From the NCBI GenBank assembly GCA_000467935.1, contig KI259844.1, positions 1 to 28,394 of the forward strand: a stretch of 28,394 bases of DNA. Reading direction: 5' to 3'. Origin of the DNA: Peptostreptococcaceae bacterium oral taxon 113 str. W5053 (lineage in GTDB: Bacteria; Bacillota; Clostridia; Tissierellales; Peptoniphilaceae). The number at the start of each line of letters is the position of its first letter. Within the stretch, counting starts at the first letter, position 1. The notes under the pieces are model-generated. The model made no database searches, was not told where the DNA came from, and saw only the letters and a program-made list of their open reading frames with translations. The translations under genes and the position numbers were made by a program. Positions 7,414-14,596 of the stretch are shown here, in pieces.

Positions 7414-7619
7414 ATATAGAGACAAGAAAAAATGAAGAAATTTTTGCTTTAGCGACCGAGGAGGGTGAAAGCTCGGACAAAAAACTTCATGGTTGGGCTT
7501 GTCAAAAAACTATAGGGTAATTCTCCCCTTATCGAGAAAAAAAGCCGGCCTTTATAGAAGGCAAAAAGAGTGGCACCGCGGAAAATCCTTTCGTCTCTTT
7601 ACGAGATGGAAGGTTTTTT
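7414..7619 (+). ncRNA. T-box leader (tryptophan type) with terminator
   Basis: A tRNA-sensing leader. GACAAG (7421-7426) pairs with CTTGTC (7498-7503) as the base of Stem I, and ATGAAG pairs with CTTCAT (7485-7490) above it. The distal part shows AGCGA, the loop GGGTGAAAG and the CCGAG/CTCGG stem. The loop left on the 3' side reads GGTTGGG, so the specifier is TGG (Trp, 7494-7496). The T-box proper is GAGTGGCACCGCGG (7568-7581). The terminator pairs CCTTTCGTCTC (7587-7597) with GAGATGGAAGG (7603-7613), followed by six T. Uncharged tRNA-Trp should favour read-through into trpS. Confidence 0.93.
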
Positions 7620-7639
7620 ATGTCAGAAAGGAGTTTAAA

Positions 7640-8632
7640 ATGGATAAAAAGGTTGTATTTAGTGGCGTTCAGCCCTCCGGTTTATTGACCGTCGGGAATT
7701 ATATCGGAGCAATTCGAAATTTTCATACCTTGCAAGAGGAATATGATTGCTATTATTGTGTAGTGGATATGCATGCCATTACGGTAACGCAAGTTCCGAA
7801 AGATTTAAGAGAGAAGACTTTCCAGGTTTTGTCTTTATATCTTGCCAGTGGATTAGATCCTGAGAAAGCGACGGTATTTATTCAGTCTCATGTTCCTGCA
7901 CATGCGGAACTGAATTGGGTTTTAAATTGTTTTACATATATGGGGCAATTAAATCGCATGACTCAGTACAAAGATAAGGCAGTCAAACATCAGGATAATT
8001 TAAATGCAGGATTATTTACCTATCCCGTGCTGATGGCATCGGATATTCTTTTGTATCAGACATCGTATGTACCGGTGGGAGAGGATCAAAGACAACATTT
8101 GGAATTGACCAGAGATATTGCACAACGTTTTAATGCACGGTACAGCCCGACTTTTGAAGTACCGGAAGGCTTGATTGCAAAAGAAATGGGAAAAATTATG
8201 AGTTTAAAGGACCCAGAATCCAAGATGAGCAAATCGGATCCGGATGAAAATGCATCAATTTTTGTCTTAGATGATGAAGATACCATTGTACGTAAAATTC
8301 GTCGTTCCGTTACGGATAGTGAAGCGAATTTCTGCTATCGGGATGAACAACCGGGACTTAAAAATTTAATCCATATTTATCAGGCATTTTCCGATGAGAG
8401 CGTTGAAAATATCGTCAAACATTATGAGGGTTCTTCCTATAATCAATTTAAAGAGGATTTAGCTCAATTAATTTATCAAAAACTATCTCCCGTACAAGAA
8501 CGTTATAAAGAACTGATGGGTGATAAAAAACATTTGGAAGAAATTTATCGTATAGGATCGGAGAAGGCTTCCTATCAAGCCAACAAGACTTTGCGAAAAG
8601 TATATAAAAAAGTTGGTTTTTTGCCCCGATAA
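7640..8632 (+). CDS. trpS: tryptophanyl-tRNA synthetase
   Basis: A 330-residue class Ic synthetase that charges tRNA-Trp. The N-terminus FSGVQPSGLLTVGNYIGA carries the HIGH-like signature, the ATP loop KMSKS is at residues 195-199 (SKMSKSDPDENAS), and VVDMHAITV and VGEDQRQHLELTRD are typical. The length is normal. The frame is open upstream to 7493, but that part is the T-box terminator; the ATG at 7640 has AAAGGAG at 7627-7633 and gives the family-typical start. It is controlled by the tryptophan T-box directly ahead. I see no clear terminator behind it, and the next gene follows after 142 bases. Confidence 0.97.
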   Translation: MDKKVVFSGVQPSGLLTVGNYIGAIRNFHTLQEEYDCYYCVVDMHAITVTQVPKDLREKTFQVLSLYLASGLDPEKATVFIQSHVPAHAELNWVLNCFTYMGQLNRMTQYKDKAVKHQDNLNAGLFTYPVLMASDILLYQTSYVPVGEDQRQHLELTRDIAQRFNARYSPTFEVPEGLIAKEMGKIMSLKDPESKMSKSDPDENASIFVLDDEDTIVRKIRRSVTDSEANFCYRDEQPGLKNLIHIYQAFSDESVENIVKHYEGSSYNQFKEDLAQLIYQKLSPVQERYKELMGDKKHLEEIYRIGSEKASYQANKTLRKVYKKVGFLPR

Positions 8633-8774
8633 GAGAGGGATTTACTTTCTATTGAATGATTGGAAGATTTATCATTGGATGACACAGGGCGAATCTGAAA
8701 AAAAGTACTCAGGAAATTTATTTTATAATTGATATAAAAAAGGGTATGGAAGCATATCGCTTAAGGGAGGAAAT

Positions 8775-9497
8775 ATGTTATATTCAATTGGAAATCGAAT
8801 TTGGATTTTATCTATGGAGGAGGAAACGGATCGTCCAAATTTAGGATATATTCAAGGGAGTAAAGACAGTCTTTTCATTGATGTGGGCAATTCTCCTCGT
8901 CATATGGAAAAAATGATGCAGGCATTAAATGTCCAAAATCTTCCTTTACCGACTATGGCAGTGCTGACGCATTGGCATTGGGATCATACTTTCGGTTTGT
9001 GTGCTTTTGAAGGGATCAGCTTTTCCACCAAAGAGACGGCGAGACAATTATCCTTGATGCAATCTTGGAAATGGGATCACCAAAGCATGCGAAATCGTTT
9101 AAAAAGCGGCGAGGAGATTCTCTTTTGTCATCATCATATGCGAATGGAATATGAAAATACGGAAAATATTCAAATCAAACTTCCTACAGTGACCTTTGAG
9201 AAACGATTGGAAATCAACTTGGGCGATAGAACGGTGGAACTTGAAAAAATCGGCGGACCTCACAGTGAAGACAGTTTGTGGGCATATCTTCCTGAAGAAA
9301 AAGTATTATTTGCAGGTGATGCGGACAGTGGGGACTATTACGGTTTGGAGGGACAATATGATAGTATGAAACTTAGAAAGTATATTGAACGATTGGAAGA
9401 AAAAGACTTTGAACTTTATATTCACGGACATCGTCCGATATTAAAGAAAAAAGAAATTTTAAAGGAATTATATTTGGCTTTAAATCATATGAAATGA
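8775..9497 (+). CDS. metallo-beta-lactamase-fold hydrolase
   Basis: A 240-residue MBL-fold protein. The metal motif HWHWDH (residues 66-71, HxHxDH) is complete, and later ligands fit GGPHSEDS (His), FAGDADSG (Asp) and IHGHRP (His), so a dinuclear zinc hydrolase is likely. The substrate cannot be told; the family includes lactonases, glyoxalase II-like and nuclease-like enzymes, and no extra nuclease domain is present. The ATG at 8775 is preceded by AGGGAGG. A TATAAT box at 8724-8729 might serve it, but no matching -35 is seen. The flavodoxin gene follows after 19 bases, so the two are likely co-transcribed. Confidence 0.85.
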   Translation: MLYSIGNRIWILSMEEETDRPNLGYIQGSKDSLFIDVGNSPRHMEKMMQALNVQNLPLPTMAVLTHWHWDHTFGLCAFEGISFSTKETARQLSLMQSWKWDHQSMRNRLKSGEEILFCHHHMRMEYENTENIQIKLPTVTFEKRLEINLGDRTVELEKIGGPHSEDSLWAYLPEEKVLFAGDADSGDYYGLEGQYDSMKLRKYIERLEEKDFELYIHGHRPILKKKEILKELYLALNHMK

Positions 9498-9516
9498 AAA
9501 GAAAGAGGGAAAAGTG

Positions 9517-10008
9517 ATGATTAAAATCTCTATTATCTATGCTTCCAAGACGGGAAATACACACGCGGTTGCAAAATACATGGCGGACGGAATGAATGAA
9601 ACGAAAGATGTAGAAGCCCGTATTTTTCATTATTCCGATGTGGATGAGGAATTTGTGAAAGAAAGTCAAGGGATTGTTTTCGGTTCGCCAACTTATATGG
9701 CGGGACCGACGGCGGATTTCTATACTTGGTTGGAAGAATCGGGAAAGAAATTAAATCTGGAAGGAAAAATGGGCGGTGTTTTTGCTACGGAACAATATAT
9801 TCACGGCGGAGCGGATTTGACAATGAATTCTCTATTGATTCATCTATTGATATATGGAATGATGGTCTACTCCGGAGGTCGTGCTTTCGGAAAACCGGTG
9901 ATTCATTTAGGACCGGTGGAAGTCAGTCCCGAGAAAGAAAAATTTGAAGAACTTTTTAAAATTTACGGGAGGAGATTTGCACAACAGATCATAAAGATTT
10001 CAAAATAA
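9517..10008 (+). CDS. flavodoxin-family protein
   Basis: A 163-residue flavodoxin fold. The FMN phosphate-binding loop ASKTGNT is at residues 9-15, GSPTYMAGPTADFYTW is the 50s loop, and VFATEQYIHGGAD is the third FMN contact region, similar to WrbA and NAD(P)H-dependent FMN reductases. It would carry electrons or reduce quinones or other acceptors in the cytoplasm. I start at ATG 9517; the GTG at 9514 is closer to the AGAGGG site at 9504-9509 and gives a non-typical extra residue. It lies 19 bases behind the MBL-fold gene and ends at a strong terminator, closing this operon. Confidence 0.85.
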   Translation: MIKISIIYASKTGNTHAVAKYMADGMNETKDVEARIFHYSDVDEEFVKESQGIVFGSPTYMAGPTADFYTWLEESGKKLNLEGKMGGVFATEQYIHGGADLTMNSLLIHLLIYGMMVYSGGRAFGKPVIHLGPVEVSPEKEKFEELFKIYGRRFAQQIIKISK

Positions 10009-10017
10009 AAGAAGACG

Positions 10018-10066
10018 AAAAAAATCCCTTTTGGAGTTTTTTAAAAATTTTAAAAGGGATTTTTTT
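10018..10066 (+). terminator. rho-independent terminator after the flavodoxin gene
   Basis: AAAATCCCTTTT (10021-10032) pairs with AAAAGGGATTTT (10052-10063) and is followed by more T. The loop is 19 bases and AT-rich. The hairpin begins 10 bases after the flavodoxin stop. Confidence 0.8.
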
Positions 10067-10098
10067 ATATTTTTTATTTTTTTAAATTACGGGGGAGG

Positions 10099-10338
10099 AT
10101 GATAAAACGGAGATAAACAGGAATCAGCATCTTTGTTGTTCTTCATCTCATCGGAAGTTCTATCACAATAACGGTATATGTTTCCCCAAAATAAGATGTA
10201 TCTTTTAAAGGAGAAAGTAATTTAAGCATTGATATGAGTATTTTTGATGAAAAATTCGATAATGTCTATAGTAACAGACCGTACCGGCATATAAGAATTT
10301 TTGAAGATATGATTAAAATCATTTTAGAATTTATATGA
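10099..10338 (+). pseudogene. eroded small membrane-anchored protein gene with two in-frame TAA codons
   Basis: A single frame runs from ATG 10099 to TGA 10336-10338 with two internal TAA codons, at 10114-10116 and 10192-10194. Read through, it encodes a basic start (MIKRR), one hydrophobic helix (ISIFVVLHLIGSSITITVYV) and a polar tail such as DVSFKGESNLSIDMSIFDE. GGGGGAGG touches the ATG directly, too close for a normal ribosome binding site. A hairpin followed by T closes the frame. I do not recognise the family. Most likely a dead gene; the last open piece alone (from ATG 10234, 34 residues) has no good ribosome binding site. The rest of the gap from 10067 to 10357 shows nothing else. Confidence 0.4.
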
Positions 10339-10370
10339 AATTGCATTTCTATATAAATTATTTTTCTTTT
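10328..10370 (+). terminator. AT-rich hairpin followed by T run
   Basis: AATTTATATGAAAT (10328-10341) pairs with ATTTCTATATAAATT (10345-10359) around TGC with one bulged base, and is followed on the plus strand by ATTTTTCTTTT. The T run lies on the plus-strand side, so it would end a plus-strand transcript through the eroded gene. It also overlaps the stop codon of the minus-strand FUSC-like gene and may protect that mRNA end. Confidence 0.5.
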
Positions 10371-10852
10371 GTATTACCGGGCAGAATTAAATTCACCCCA
10401 AGAGAGACACCGATACCGATTAGGGTGTCCAGTACGCGGTGAAAACTAAAAAGCAAAGGATTGGCATCGGCGCCGTGCGCAACGGAGATGCTTAAAAAAA
10501 CCACGCAACTGATATAGACGGAACCCGGAATCTTGAAGAATACATTGGTGTAGATAACACACAGGATAAACAGTGTAATAATCAAATAGTGCAAATAGCC
10601 AAAATATTCCAATCCCCAATCATTAAACAACAAAACCGCAATGGCGGCATAAAATCCTCCGATAAAGGTTCCGAGTACACGATTTAAAGCGACTCGTTTT
10701 GCATCGGAAACATTTTTTTGCATAACAAGAATGGCGGCAATGGCGGAATAAAATACAATGCCTTCACCTCTTAAAATACTGATAATAAAACAAAGATAAA
10801 CGGCAATAAGCGTTTTTGTCGTTCTCCATCCGAATGGGAATTTTTTCGTCAT
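10358..10852 (-). CDS. short FUSC/aromatic acid exporter-like membrane protein
   Basis: A 164-residue integral membrane protein resembling the N-terminal membrane half of the FUSC/ArAE (DUF939-type) family, which includes putative aromatic acid exporters. It begins with WRTTKTLIAVYLCFIISIL, carries the family-like AIAAILVMQKNVSDAKRVAL and RVLGTFIGGFYA, and repeats the pattern with HRVLDTLIGIGVSLGVN at the end. About five helices are seen. Longer members add a cytoplasmic domain, which is absent here; short forms also occur, so this need not be a truncation. The ATG at 10852 has AGGGGG 7 bases upstream. A TACAAT box lies further upstream on the minus strand. It stands alone between two decayed genes. 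Confidence 0.75.
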   Translation of the reverse strand: MTKKFPFGWRTTKTLIAVYLCFIISILRGEGIVFYSAIAAILVMQKNVSDAKRVALNRVLGTFIGGFYAAIAVLLFNDWGLEYFGYLHYLIITLFILCVIYTNVFFKIPGSVYISCVVFLSISVAHGADANPLLFSFHRVLDTLIGIGVSLGVNLILPGNTKEK

Positions 10853-10893
10853 AGTTTCGCCCCCTAAACTATTGTAACATAGGAGAATGTTTT

Positions 10894-11332
10894 TTGACTA
10901 TTTTTCCGGATGTCTTGTTATCTGTAGACGGAGAAGACGACAGAAGCTACTTTCGAGTCCACAAGTTCGGAAAAAATGGGAGAGGCTTACCGCCACTGTT
11001 TGCAAAAGCTGGAGGAAAAGGGAATTACCGGAGAGTACCTTATAGCGCCCGATATGCAGTTCAAGCCTCTTTCCGAAAAGGGTCGGGAGGAGATTTCGGC
11101 TTTGCTTCGGAAAATGGAATATACTCCGATTACAAAAGGGGAAGAGTATCAATCGCTGCCCTATATTGACATCCGGTTTTCCAATGGAGTGGAAATCGGT
11201 TTTGTGGAAGATTTTTTGCAAATTTATTTTTTTGACAGAAAAGAAGACAAAGGGGAGACTTGCAGGGTAAAGGATGCGGAGAAATTTGCCCGGGAATTGG
11301 ATGAAATTCTTAGTATAGAGAGGAAAATATGA
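10894..11332 (+). pseudogene. probable lipoprotein gene with a damaged N-terminus
   Basis: The open frame from ATG 10976 to TGA 11330-11332 encodes 118 soluble, charged residues (for example EYLIAPDMQFKPLSEKGREE and YIDIRFSNGVEIGFVEDFLQ), but the coding look extends upstream without a start: TEKTTEATFESTSSEK, a typical spacer after a lipid-modified Cys, back to a TAG. Just before it another frame offers a signal-peptide-like LTIFPDVLLSV from a TTG at 10894, which has AGGAG (10881-10885) at 8 bases. A frameshift near 10925 would join them into a secreted lipoprotein, although the Cys itself is not clearly kept. No good ribosome binding site precedes ATG 10976. I do not know the family. A shortened but expressed cytoplasmic protein is the alternative. 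Confidence 0.45.
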
Positions 11333-11356
11333 ATAATGTGCAGTTTTCAAGCCGCG

Positions 11357-11389
11357 AAAAAAGGTCTTATCTGAGGATAAGACCTTTTT
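11357..11389. terminator. bidirectional terminator between convergent genes
   Basis: AAAAAGGTCTTATC (11358-11371) pairs perfectly with GATAAGACCTTTTT (11376-11389) around the loop TGAG, giving a T run on both strands. It serves the plus-strand lipoprotein remnant and, 8 bases beyond its stop, the minus-strand coaX. Confidence 0.9.
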
Positions 11390-11396
11390 GATGGTA

Positions 11397-12191
11397 TTAT
11401 TTTTTATTTTTTCTTTCAGGCTCATTTTGATTTTTGGTATAGATTAAAATCAGTCCTTTTAAAAGTAATGCGTCATCAAGTAAGATATGATGTTTGCAGT
11501 GCGGAATAATTGTATGGGACAGTCCTCCCGTTGCAATCACGGTGGCTTTTTCTCCCAATTCATCTTCAATTCGTTCAATCATTCCGTCTATGCATGCGGC
11601 ACTGCCGTGAATCATTCCGCTTTGCATACATTCAATGGTGTTTTTTCCGATTAAACGTTTGGGCGGATCCAAAGAAATATTGGATAATTGCGATGCCCTG
11701 TTTACGAGAAAGTCCAATGAACCTCTTACTCCGGGTAAAATCATACCGCCGATATAGTTGCATGCTTTATCTACGACACAAAGTGTGGTCGCCGTTCCCA
11801 TATCGATAATGATTAAGGGTACCGGATATTCATTCACTCCTGCAACCGCTTCGACAATCAAGTCGCTTCCAACTTGAGCGGGATTGTCCATTTTGATTTT
11901 TAAACCGTTTTTTACGCCCGGTCCGACGATAAGGGGATGGTGCTTTGTTACTTTTTCCACGGCTTCGCTGATTATATTTGTCAACTGGGGCACAACGGAT
12001 GAAATAATTGCACCTTCCAATGCATTGGCATTGATATGATAAATTTCAAGAACGTTTTTTATGCCGATTGCATACTCTAAAATTGTTTTTTTTCGATCCG
12101 TGGACAGACGTTCTACAAAACGAACGTTCTCTCCGGATTTCAAACACCCTAAAACAATATTTGTATTTCCGATATCGATGGCGAGAATCAT
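11397..12191 (-). CDS. coaX: type III pantothenate kinase
   Basis: A 264-residue ASKHA-fold kinase that phosphorylates pantothenate, the first committed step to coenzyme A. The P-loop-like DIGNTN lies at residues 5-10, QVGSDLIVEAVAG fits the family GADR-type motif region, and IIDMGTATTLCVVD and GGMILPGV complete it. CoaX enzymes need a monovalent cation and are not feedback-inhibited by CoA. I choose ATG 12191: GGAGG lies 8 bases upstream, while the earlier ATG at 12206 overlaps that site. It follows the S component gene by 22 bases, so the cell can import pantothenate and trap it by phosphorylation. It ends at a strong shared terminator. Confidence 0.95.
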   Translation of the reverse strand: MILAIDIGNTNIVLGCLKSGENVRFVERLSTDRKKTILEYAIGIKNVLEIYHINANALEGAIISSVVPQLTNIISEAVEKVTKHHPLIVGPGVKNGLKIKMDNPAQVGSDLIVEAVAGVNEYPVPLIIIDMGTATTLCVVDKACNYIGGMILPGVRGSLDFLVNRASQLSNISLDPPKRLIGKNTIECMQSGMIHGSAACIDGMIERIEDELGEKATVIATGGLSHTIIPHCKHHILLDDALLLKGLILIYTKNQNEPERKNKK

Positions 12192-12213
12192 CAGGCTTTC
12201 CTCCATAGTTTAA

Positions 12214-12894
12214 TTAATGAGTATGTTGCACGGATTTTTGCACGGATTTGGAGTGCATTAAGGCACGTACCACAGCGGTTACGATGATGGCAGCCACAAT
12301 TGCTTCCGGTATACCGTTAAATCCGATAATTACCAAAATAGCGGAATATAAAGAATTAAGTGCTCTTTTGGTTGCTATTGCATAGCTTTGTCCAAAGAAT
12401 ATATAAATGAAGTTCATTACGAGAAGAGTATTGGTCATGGAACCTGCAAATCCGGCGATGCTCAATGCAAAACTTTGTCTTTTTTTCGAACAAGAGCCTT
12501 TTCCTTTTAAGGCGTAATATACATAGAAAGGGATAACTCCTGTTAAAATACGCGGTAAAAAGCAAATTACAATACTTTGCCAGCCTCCTTGAGCTATTCC
12601 TCCCGAATAGAACGGTGAGAATACAAAGGATGTAGCCGTCGGATTGATTGTGTTATTAATAAGGCTTGTCAATCCGAAAATTCCGCCGAGTATAGCTCCT
12701 TGTACCGGTCCTAAAATTATGGATCCGATGATGACCGGAATGTGAATAATTGTGGCTCTGGTAAATCCCAGCGGGATATACCCGAAGAACGGCGTAAAAG
12801 CCATGACGATGATAATAGCCGAGAAAAGGGCTATTTGTACCATTCCAAGTGTCTTTTTTGACATGGAAGATACCGATGTTGTTTTTTGTTTCAT
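12214..12894 (-). CDS. ECF transporter S component, probably for pantothenate (PanT-like)
   Basis: A 226-residue membrane protein with about six helices. The cytoplasmic start MKQKTTSVSSMSKKTLGMVQIALFSA and the stretch FGYIPLGFTRATIIHIPVII followed by LGPVQGAILGGIFGLTSL are typical of ECF S components, which bind a vitamin and dock with a shared EcfAA'T energising module encoded elsewhere. The ligand is inferred from context: coaX follows in the same operon and coaBC lies divergently. The ATG at 12894 has AAGGAGG close upstream; the open frame beyond it is the promoter region. Transcription should start at the strong promoter at 12944-12972. The family is clear; the pantothenate assignment is an inference. 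Confidence 0.82.
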   Translation of the reverse strand: MKQKTTSVSSMSKKTLGMVQIALFSAIIIVMAFTPFFGYIPLGFTRATIIHIPVIIGSIILGPVQGAILGGIFGLTSLINNTINPTATSFVFSPFYSGGIAQGGWQSIVICFLPRILTGVIPFYVYYALKGKGSCSKKRQSFALSIAGFAGSMTNTLLVMNFIYIFFGQSYAIATKRALNSLYSAILVIIGFNGIPEAIVAAIIVTAVVRALMHSKSVQKSVQHTH

Positions 12895-12918
12895 TTTTTT
12901 CCTCCTTGTTATTATTCC

Positions 12919-12934
12919 TTGTATTAGGATACAA
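12919..12934. promoter_or_regulatory. inverted repeat just downstream of the panT-coaX promoter
   Basis: TTGTATTAGGATACAA: two 6-base arms around TAGG. It lies at about +3 to +18 of the predicted minus-strand transcript, a place where a repressor would block transcription. The binding protein is unknown. Confidence 0.4.
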
Positions 12935-12943
12935 TACGTGTGC

Positions 12944-12972
12944 AGTATACCACAAAAGTATTTCGATGACAA
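12944..12972 (-). promoter_or_regulatory. promoter of the panT-like gene and coaX
   Basis: On the minus strand TTGTCA (12967-12972), 17 bases, TATACT (12944-12949). Both boxes match the consensus in 5 of 6 positions. The start point would be near 12937, about 43 bases before the ATG. Confidence 0.75.
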
Positions 12973-13116
12973 GCAGACTTTTATTTTTTATTTGACGGCT
13001 TAAAACGGTTTTTTTTTCACAAAAAGATGATGTGCATTTCTATGGTATTTATGATAGAATGATTTTGGTTTTTTGTAATAAATATCCCGTTTATTGGGAT
13101 GGAATGGAGAGTTGAT

Positions 13117-14322
13117 ATGTTAAAAGGAAAGACCGTTGTTCTTGGCGTAACCGGCGGAATTGCCGCGTATAAAATACCGAATTTGGCTAGTATGCTTGTG
13201 AAACTTCATGCTGATGTACATGTATTGATGACAAAAAATGCCGTGAATTTTATTCATCCGACTTCTTTTGAAACACTTACCGGAAATAAATGTTTGATTG
13301 ATACTTTTGACCGCCATTTTGAGTTTCATGTTGAGCATGTATCGTTGGCGAAAAAAGCGGATATTGTATTGATTGCACCCGCGACTGCCAATGTACTTGC
13401 AAAAATGGCGCATGGGATTGCCGATGATATGTTGACTACCACTGTTTTGGCTTGTAATTGTAAAAAAATCGTCTCTCCGGCAATGAATACACGTATGCTT
13501 GAGAATCCCGTTACACAGGATAATATAAGAACTTTGAAACGATACGGTTTTGAAATCATACAGCCTTTTGAGGGGCATCTTGCCTGTGGGGATTTGGGAC
13601 CGGGAAAGATGCCCGAGCCGGATATTTTGCTGGAATATATTTTAAGAGAAATTGCTTTTAAAAAGGATATGACGGGTCTAAAAGTTTTGGTGACGGCAGG
13701 TCCGACACTGGAGGCAATAGATCCCGTTCGTTTTATTTCCAATCATTCTACAGGAAAGATGGGTTATGCCATGGCAAAAGCTTGTATGTTAAGAGGTGCG
13801 GATGTCACATTAATTTCCGGAAAGACTTGTTTGCCTCCGCCTCTTTTTGTAAACCTTGTTCCTGTTATATCGGCGCAGGATATGTATGAAGCCGTTTTAT
13901 CCAGAGCTTCCGATATGGATTTGATTATAAAAGCGGCTGCCGTAGCGGATTATAGGCCGGCTGTAATTTCTTCCGAGAAGATAAAAAAAGGGGATGGAAA
14001 TTTGACAGTAGAGTTTCAAAGAAACCCGGATATACTGGCGGAACTTGGCGCTCTTAAAAAAGACGGGCAATTTCTTTTGGGATTTGCAATGGAAACAGAG
14101 AATATGCTTGAAAATGCACGTCAAAAATTGAAAAAAAAGAATTTGGATATGATTGCCGCCAATGATTTAAAAGTGAAGGGGGCAGGTTTCGGTACAAATA
14201 CCAATGTGATGACACTGATTACGGAAGAGAATATGATAGAACTGCCATGTCTTTTAAAGGAACAGGTGGCACATAGCATTTTAGATCAGGTCTTGATGAA
14301 AATGTCAGACAATAAATGTTGA
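13117..14322 (+). CDS. coaBC: bifunctional phosphopantothenoylcysteine decarboxylase / phosphopantothenate-cysteine ligase
   Basis: A 401-residue two-domain enzyme for the middle steps of coenzyme A synthesis. The N-terminal flavoprotein (CoaC) part, residues 1 to about 185, has GVTGGIAAYK, the PAMNTRML motif and the LACGDLGPGKMPEP substrate flap with its Cys. The C-terminal ligase (CoaB) part, from about residue 186, has TAGPTLEAIDPVRFISNHSTGKMG and the Lys motif KIKKGDG. The ATG at 13117 follows GGAGAG by about 5 bases; the in-frame ATG at 13099 has no site. It is divergent from the pantothenate import/kinase operon. I see no clear promoter box in the 220 bases between them on this strand. 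Length is standard. Confidence 0.95.
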   Translation: MLKGKTVVLGVTGGIAAYKIPNLASMLVKLHADVHVLMTKNAVNFIHPTSFETLTGNKCLIDTFDRHFEFHVEHVSLAKKADIVLIAPATANVLAKMAHGIADDMLTTTVLACNCKKIVSPAMNTRMLENPVTQDNIRTLKRYGFEIIQPFEGHLACGDLGPGKMPEPDILLEYILREIAFKKDMTGLKVLVTAGPTLEAIDPVRFISNHSTGKMGYAMAKACMLRGADVTLISGKTCLPPPLFVNLVPVISAQDMYEAVLSRASDMDLIIKAAAVADYRPAVISSEKIKKGDGNLTVEFQRNPDILAELGALKKDGQFLLGFAMETENMLENARQKLKKKNLDMIAANDLKVKGAGFGTNTNVMTLITEENMIELPCLLKEQVAHSILDQVLMKMSDNKC

Positions 14323-14464
14323 TGAAGGATATATGAGGTATGAAAAAATAAGGATATTTTTCAAAAATTTGATAAACAATCAATGCATCAAGCATAAAAA
14401 ATGTGAGATGGTATTGTGTTTTAATCTATCGGTCAGCAAATTTTTATAGCGTATCGTTTAGGAG

Positions 14465-14556
14465 AATTAAAAACGGTACAACTTTAATGTCTGTACCCTT
14501 TTTACCGGTTTGTTCGGCTTTTGGAGTACGCATCAAAAGTTGTACCGTTTTTAATT
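14465..14556. repeat. 92-bp element with perfect 21-bp inverted ends
   Basis: The arms 14465-14485 and 14536-14556 are exact reverse complements (core AACGGTACAACTTT), with a 50-base centre. Because each arm ends outward in a T run, the fold looks like a two-way terminator between coaBC and the convergent ppdK, with an unusually long loop. Inside, GGTACA (14475-14480) can instead pair with TGTACC (14492-14497), which is followed by CTTTTT and makes a small terminator-like hairpin. No target-site duplication is evident. It could be a miniature inverted-repeat element doing terminator duty. The preceding 140 bases (14323-14464) hold only a 38-codon open frame (14333-14449) without a good start signal. 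Confidence 0.75.
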
Positions 14557-14596
14557 AGACTTGAGTTCCTTTTATTTCTTTAAATATTTTTATCAT

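Noticed and set aside
7493..7639. N-terminal extension of trpS by 49 codons
   Set aside because: It covers the T-box and terminator; the family-typical start with a ribosome binding site is at 7640.
8775..10008. Split flavodiiron protein (MBL domain and flavodoxin as two genes)
   Set aside because: The first gene has the hydrolase motif HxHxDH and not the HxExD motif of flavodiiron proteins.
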